From Adhaeribacter rhizoryzae (GTDB taxonomy: Bacteria > Bacteroidota > Bacteroidia > Cytophagales > Hymenobacteraceae): 64,000 nt of DNA. The DNA lies in assembly GCF_008629685.1 (NCBI RefSeq), contig NZ_VWSF01000011.1:1-64000 (forward strand), given 5' to 3'. This document shows, one piece after another, positions 59,126-64,000 of this stretch. A model generated the notes under the pieces. It had not been told where the DNA came from and did not search any database. It saw only the letters and a program-made list of their open reading frames with translations. The position numbers were made by a program, and so were the translations under genes. The stretch's first letter is position 1. Every line of letters starts with the position of its first letter.

Positions 59126-60400
59126 TTATTTCTGCGTTGGTTCCGGCTGATTTTCCAGGTTAAACAAATCGTTCAGCACATCAATCAGGGTTTCGGCTTC
59201 GCCGCGTTTGCAGGCGGCTTTTAGTTGCAATACCGGCAGTTTAATTATTTTCTGCATAATATTGCGCGTAACATCGTCTATCAGCTTGGTTTCTTCGGGC
59301 GTTAATTTCTTTAAATGGCGGGCTAGTTCTTCCTGCCGAATATTTTCCAGCGCATTTTTAAGCTTATGAATAGTTGGCGAAACAACCATTTCTTTGGTCC
59401 AGTCCTGAAACTGCTCAATAGACTCCGAAATAATTTGTTTTACTTTGGGCACCGAAGCCAGACGTTGTTCCAGCGCCGCCGTAGCTTTGTTCTGAATAGT
59501 ATCTATGTTATATACCAGCACGCCCGGAATATTTTCTACTTCGGGTTCAATGCTGCGGGGCACCGATAAATCAATAAAAAATTTATAAGACAGCACATTC
59601 AGCCGCTTTATCATTTCGGCGGTAAAAAAAGGTGAGTCGCGCGAAATAGACGAAATAATAACATCGGCTTCTTTCAGGCCTTGTACCAGGTTCTCAAAAG
59701 GCAATACTTCAAAACCACATTCTTCGGCTAGTAATTTTGCTTTAGCGTTGGTGCGGTTGGTAATTACCACATTTTTCAGCGCCGAGTCTTTCAGGTTCCG
59801 GCAAACATCGGCCCCAATTTCGCCAATGCCTACTACTAAAATCCGCGGGTTATCAATATCGTTGGTAAGTTCTTCTACCAGCTCCACGGTAGCGTAAGAA
59901 GTAGAAGCGGCACCATCGCGGAAAGAAGTTTCCTGCACTACGCGTTTGTTGGTAAAGAAAATAGTATGCAGTAAACGGTGCAGAAACGGTCCGGCTGTTT
60001 CGTTATCCGCGGACCATTGGTAGGCCTGCTTTACCTGGTTCGAAATCTGAATATCGCCGACCACCTGGGCTTCCAGGCCCATAGCTACATCAAATAAATG
60101 TTGTACGGCATCGTGGTGGGTATTAATAATGGTAAAATAATCGAAATATTGGGTAATATGCGCAATACCTTTTTGTATACCCAGCAGCTTTATAATTTCC
60201 TGACTGTAATCTACATCGGCGGTATAATAAACCTCGGTGCGGTTACAGGTAGATAGTACCAGAATATCGCTGGCCTGAATGAAATCTTTAAGGGTACGCA
60301 AAAATTGATTACACGCTGATTCGTCTAATGCAATTAGCTCCCGTATGTCTAAAGGCGCTTTTTTGTATGATAAGGTTACTGCCTTGAAGTTGTGAAGCAT
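59126..60400 (-). CDS. hemA: Glutamyl-tRNA reductase
   Basis: A 424-aa enzyme (from the ATG at 60400) that reduces glutamyl-tRNA to glutamate-1-semialdehyde, the first step of tetrapyrrole synthesis. The catalytic Cys52 lies in LSTCNRTEVYY; the NADPH-binding region carries ILVVGIGEIGADVCRNL (near 185), and the tRNA-binding C-terminal helices end QPEPTQK. A TTG two codons upstream is open but the ATG is the usual start. Divergent from the histidine kinase gene. Confidence 0.93.
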   Translation of the reverse strand: MLHNFKAVTLSYKKAPLDIRELIALDESACNQFLRTLKDFIQASDILVLSTCNRTEVYYTADVDYSQEIIKLLGIQKGIAHITQYFDYFTIINTHHDAVQHLFDVAMGLEAQVVGDIQISNQVKQAYQWSADNETAGPFLHRLLHTIFFTNKRVVQETSFRDGAASTSYATVELVEELTNDIDNPRILVVGIGEIGADVCRNLKDSALKNVVITNRTNAKAKLLAEECGFEVLPFENLVQGLKEADVIISSISRDSPFFTAEMIKRLNVLSYKFFIDLSVPRSIEPEVENIPGVLVYNIDTIQNKATAALEQRLASVPKVKQIISESIEQFQDWTKEMVVSPTIHKLKNALENIRQEELARHLKKLTPEETKLIDDVTRNIMQKIIKLPVLQLKAACKRGEAETLIDVLNDLFNLENQPEPTQK

Positions 60401-60691
60401 ATTCAAGTCCTAAAACTAAGCCTGCAAAATTAACTGCTAGTTATGGTAAAGTAAAACTAAATTTTCTTTTATTTCTAATTTATTAAGCCCAATGCCAAAA
60501 AAGCAGCAATAAGTGCCGGAAATTGAACTTTGAATTATAAAATTTATAGCCAAGCTAATTTTATACCATACATATACTTTTATAGTATGAATACGTTTAT
60601 TTAGTGCTTCTGCTATAAGTAATATTTTATTTTTACAAAAATTAACAAAATACCAAAAGCTTAAAGCTCGCGGCTATTTACCTAACAAAAA

Positions 60692-61867
60692 ATGCTCCCA
60701 ATTTATTCTCAAAAGTCACGAATAAAATTATTATTACTTTTGGTGGCCTTAATTATTGGTACTGCTACGGTGGTTTACACCAATATTCTGGTTTCTAAGT
60801 TAACCGAGCGCGAGCGGCAACTTATTGATTTATACGCCAAAGGGCAAGAGTTTATGACCCGCAACACGGGCAGCGAAGATAACCTGGTTTTTATTCTGGA
60901 AGAAGTAATAACGGCCAATAAATCGGTGCCGGTAATTTTAACAGATGCCAACGAGCAGGTTATTAGCTCACTTAACCTGAATTTGCCGCCTAATATGCCG
61001 GAAAGCCGGAAAGAAGCCTTTTTCCGGCGTGAAATAGTGCGTATGAAAGCGCAGCACGAACCCATTGTGGTAACGTTTGGCGAAAACAAAAACTATATAT
61101 TTTACAAAGATTCTGACCTGCTGGTGCAACTGCGCTACTACCCTTATGTGCAGCTAACGGTTATGGCCTGTTTTTTTATGATGGCTTATTTTACGTTTAG
61201 TTATTCGCGCAAAGCCGAGCAAAACCGGGTTTGGGTGGGCTTGGCCAAAGAAACTGCGCACCAGTTGGGTACACCGCTTTCGTCGCTTATGGCCTGGTAC
61301 GAATATTTAAAAGCCAGTTCTAAGTTTGCCGATGAACCCATTGTGGAAGAACTGGGCAAAGACGTAAAACGCCTCGAAATTATTACCGAACGTTTTTCCA
61401 ATATTGGGTCGGTGCCGGCCTTAAAAGACGAAAATATATTGCGGGTAACCGAAAACGCGATTGCTTACCTGCAAAACCGGGTGTCTAAAAAAGTAGAATT
61501 TAAGATTAAAGCCGAGTTCCCGTCCGATACGCCCGCCAAGGTAAATATTCCGTTGTTTGAGTGGGTAATCGAAAATATCTGCAAAAATGCCATTGATGCC
61601 ATGGAAGGCAAAGGCAAAATAGACCTGACTTTATCTTACGCCGGTAAAAATAATATTGCCATTGATATTCGCGATACCGGTAAAGGCATTCCCAAAGCCA
61701 AAGTAAACGATGTGTTTTTGCCGGGTTATACCACTAAAAAGCGGGGCTGGGGTTTAGGTTTGGCCTTGGCTAAGCGCATCATCGAAAACTACCACGACGG
61801 CAAACTTTTTGTAAAATGGTCGGAGGTAGGCAAAGGCACTACTTTCCGGTTATTACTTAATCGGTAA
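60692..61867 (+). CDS. Membrane-bound sensor histidine kinase
   Basis: A 391-aa sensor kinase. Two transmembrane helices (about residues 11-32 and 152-172) flank a periplasmic domain of about 120 residues, which is rich in polar residues and not recognised. The H-box is KETAHQLGTPLSSLM with His190; N-box ENICKNAIDAMEG (near 285), G1 IRDTGKGIP (near 325) and G2 GWGLGLALAKRI complete the kinase core. Family members often pair with a response regulator; none is adjacent, so it is an orphan in this window. Divergent from hemA. Confidence 0.9.
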   Translation: MLPIYSQKSRIKLLLLLVALIIGTATVVYTNILVSKLTERERQLIDLYAKGQEFMTRNTGSEDNLVFILEEVITANKSVPVILTDANEQVISSLNLNLPPNMPESRKEAFFRREIVRMKAQHEPIVVTFGENKNYIFYKDSDLLVQLRYYPYVQLTVMACFFMMAYFTFSYSRKAEQNRVWVGLAKETAHQLGTPLSSLMAWYEYLKASSKFADEPIVEELGKDVKRLEIITERFSNIGSVPALKDENILRVTENAIAYLQNRVSKKVEFKIKAEFPSDTPAKVNIPLFEWVIENICKNAIDAMEGKGKIDLTLSYAGKNNIAIDIRDTGKGIPKAKVNDVFLPGYTTKKRGWGLGLALAKRIIENYHDGKLFVKWSEVGKGTTFRLLLNR

Positions 61868-62057
61868 GGCTAAAACCAGTAGTTTTAATTGGCCTGAATA
61901 CACACTTTCTTTGCCCAATATAATCTAAACCGGATAACGGCTGTTTTAAATAAATTTAAAAAATAACTTTAGGCTGCATCTAACTAAGGCTGGTAGTTGT
62001 TAAATTCGCCGTATTTTCTAATTTATTCCTTAACTTTTGCCTCAAATTAGCGGGTTC

Positions 62058-63815
62058 ATGGGTTTCAGACAGCTTTTCCGGAAGAAAGATATAAATACAA
62101 TGCTGGCCGATTTACAGGCCGAAGGACAAGAAGGACACGGTATAAGCCTGGTAAAGAACCTAACCCTGCGCGACCTGACTGCTTTGGGAATTGCGGCCGT
62201 TATTGGCGCCGGTATATTTAGTACCATTGGCAATGCCAGTGCCGCCGGCGGACCAGGTGTTTCGTTGTTGTTTATTTTTACGGCTATTGCCTGCGCATTT
62301 TCGGCGTTGTGTTATGCGCAGTTTGCCTCTACCTTACCCGTAGCCGGTAGCGCCTACACTTACGCTTATACTTCTTTCGGCGAGCTGATTGCCTGGATTA
62401 TTGGCTGGGATTTATTAATGGAATACGCTATTGGCAATATTGCCGTAGCTATTTCGTGGTCCGATTATTTTACCGGTTTATTAGCTGGCGTGGGCCTGCA
62501 CGTACCGGCTTACTTAACCATGGATTTTTTGAGTGCCTCCCGCGGTTTTGACGAAGCCGAAGCCCTGCTGGCCGGCGGAACAGCTTTTGCCAACTTAACA
62601 CCTAATTTGCAAGCTGCACATCAGGCCTGGGCCAATGCGCCCCGCCTGGGTAACCTGCCCCTGGTAGCCGATTTGCCGGCTTTATTAATTGTGGTGGCCA
62701 TTACGTACTTGGTTTATATTGGCATTAAAGAATCTAAACGAACGGCTAATTTGCTGGTGCTGTTAAAGTTGCTGGTAATTGTGCTGGTAATATTAGTAGG
62801 CATATTTTACGTTACGCCGGCTAACTGGAGCCCGTTTGCCCCCAACGGCGTAGGCGGTATTTTAAAAGGTGTATCGGCTGTATTTTTTGCTTACATCGGT
62901 TTCGATGCTATTTCTACAACCGCCGAAGAATGCCAGAATCCGCAGCGCGATTTGCCCCGGGCCATGATTTATTCGTTAATTATTTGCACGGTGCTGTATG
63001 TATTGGTGGCCCTGGTACTAACCGGTATGGTGCCGTTTCAGGAATTAGCCGTTGGCGACCCATTGGCGTATGTTTTTGAAAGAGTAGACTTAGACTTTGT
63101 TTCGGGGGTAGTGGCCGTAAGTGCCGTTGTTGCCATGACCAGTGTTTTATTGGTGTTTCAGTTGGGCCAGCCGCGCATCTGGATGTCGATGAGTCGCGAT
63201 GGATTGCTGCCGAAAGTTTTTGCCCGTTTGCACCCGCGCCATAAAACACCTTCATTTTCTACAATTATTACCGGTATTGTAGTGGCCGTGCCCGCTTTGT
63301 TTATGAACCTGACCGAAGTAACCGATCTCACCAGCATTGGTACTTTGTTTGCTTTTGTACTGGTGTGCGGGGGCATTCTGCTCATGGATAGTACCGGTCA
63401 GCACAAAGGCCGCTCCGGGTTTAAAGTGCCGTATTACAATAGTAAATATATTGTGCCGCTGCTGATGGTGGCTTTAATAGTGTTGCTTTATAGTTTTAAC
63501 CAGGCCGGTTTGCAAAGTTTTTTTAGTTTAAGCAACGGCGAGGAACAGGGTTGGGACGTGTTTAAGCACAAAATTCCGATGATTGGGTTTATTATATTTT
63601 GTATAGTTATTACCATTCTTTCCTTTCTGCGCAATTTATCGCTTATTCCGGTGCTGGGGCTTATTACCAACCTCTACCTCATGACCGAACTGGGCATAAC
63701 CAACTGGAGCCGCTTTTTAATCTGGCTAGGACTGGGCTTAGTAGTTTATTTCTTTTACGGTAACCGCCACAGCAAACTTAACCAGGCCGCATCCTCCAAT
63801 AATACTTCTCTTTAA
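62058..63815 (+). CDS. APC-family cationic amino-acid permease
   Basis: A 585-aa transporter from the ATG at 62058 (MGFRQLFRKKDINTMLADL); a TTG seven codons upstream is open. The core shows the APC fold with about 14 helices: AVIGAGIFSTIGNASAAGGPG (substrate/Na+ loop GAGIF), LLMEYAIGNIAVAISW, and FAYIGFDAISTTAEECQNPQRDLP, the hallmark of the CAT subgroup for basic amino acids. A long cytosolic loop of ~70 residues lies between the third and fourth helices. Substrate (lysine/arginine) is inferred from the CAT-like signature. Confidence 0.87.
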   Translation: MGFRQLFRKKDINTMLADLQAEGQEGHGISLVKNLTLRDLTALGIAAVIGAGIFSTIGNASAAGGPGVSLLFIFTAIACAFSALCYAQFASTLPVAGSAYTYAYTSFGELIAWIIGWDLLMEYAIGNIAVAISWSDYFTGLLAGVGLHVPAYLTMDFLSASRGFDEAEALLAGGTAFANLTPNLQAAHQAWANAPRLGNLPLVADLPALLIVVAITYLVYIGIKESKRTANLLVLLKLLVIVLVILVGIFYVTPANWSPFAPNGVGGILKGVSAVFFAYIGFDAISTTAEECQNPQRDLPRAMIYSLIICTVLYVLVALVLTGMVPFQELAVGDPLAYVFERVDLDFVSGVVAVSAVVAMTSVLLVFQLGQPRIWMSMSRDGLLPKVFARLHPRHKTPSFSTIITGIVVAVPALFMNLTEVTDLTSIGTLFAFVLVCGGILLMDSTGQHKGRSGFKVPYYNSKYIVPLLMVALIVLLYSFNQAGLQSFFSLSNGEEQGWDVFKHKIPMIGFIIFCIVITILSFLRNLSLIPVLGLITNLYLMTELGITNWSRFLIWLGLGLVVYFFYGNRHSKLNQAASSNNTSL

Positions 63816-64000
63816 CAGACTAAAATAAAGAATATCTTTTTTATTAATCCATTTGCTTTGGCAACATGGGCGAGATAAATATTTTATACATTTTCTATTT
63901 TTTTAGAAAAGAAACGCTGCATTATTAAAATTTTTGAATTTATTAATATTATTATTTATATTAAGCTAGCATATAGGTAATTCTACTTATATAAAAGCAG
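63816..64000. other. AT-rich end of window
   Basis: No ORF or clear structure; strongly AT-rich. Confidence 0.5.

Overview
The window looks like a chromosomal segment of a Bacteroidota bacterium, most likely order Cytophagales and close to Hymenobacteraceae (Adhaeribacter/Pontibacter type). This is inferred from the SusC/SusD pair, a one-protein hybrid two-component system, a PorE-like OmpA lipoprotein, families typical of the phylum (DUF4293, DUF4476, a long NusB), few Shine-Dalgarno sequences, and promoter-like TTG-N19/20-TAnnTTTG motifs. There are no rRNA genes, no CRISPR array, no prophage and no recognisable transposase. The left end cuts a gene.

Layout. 1-19.5 kb is a polysaccharide utilisation locus (PUL): a VCBS/FG-GAP lipoprotein running off the left edge (minus strand), SusC, SusD, an IPT/TIG surface glycan-binding lipoprotein, GH9, a GH43-type enzyme, a GT87-like membrane protein, a GH5 enzyme resembling subfamily 8 beta-mannanases, and a giant hybrid sensor/regulator that probably controls the set. 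A mannan- or glucomannan-type plant polysaccharide is the best substrate guess. 19.7-37.5 kb is mixed housekeeping: TylF-like methyltransferase, OMP barrel, YdcF-like protein, tRNA-Phe, an HdrC/HdrB-like iron-sulfur pair, PorE-like protein, PurM, thiolase, TruA, an ABC exporter half and an atypical NarL/LuxR regulator. 37.6-42.3 kb is an AT-rich, gene-poor accessory stretch of small ORFs: a 51-aa basic protein, a degenerate XRE regulator, a HigA-like fragment, two orphan small proteins and a REP-like hairpin, ending at tRNA-Pro.

42.4-49.9 kb holds a second ABC exporter half (probably the partner of the first) and the block nusB - ytxH - NAD-dependent IDH - DUF1573 - yajC - ybbR/cdaR - coaE. 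49.9-53.2 kb has a GT39-like membrane protein and a compact two-gene membrane cassette (52121-52955) whose second product ends in what looks like a prokaryotic YEATS (pYEATS) domain; this is the best candidate for a little-described system. tRNA-Val follows. 53.4-64 kb carries an AsmA-like protein, a TerB-like protein, an ArsR regulator, an S74-chaperone-like secreted protein, hemA, a histidine kinase and an APC-family amino-acid permease.

Between genes, three themes recur. Several gaps are filled by short degenerate words arranged as large inverted repeats, each gap with its own word. There are REP-like palindromes at 30.1-30.3 kb and 41.9 kb, and a GC-rich, strongly palindromic element of unknown nature at 56.2-56.4 kb. 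All functional assignments come from reading the translated sequence; no database search was possible.
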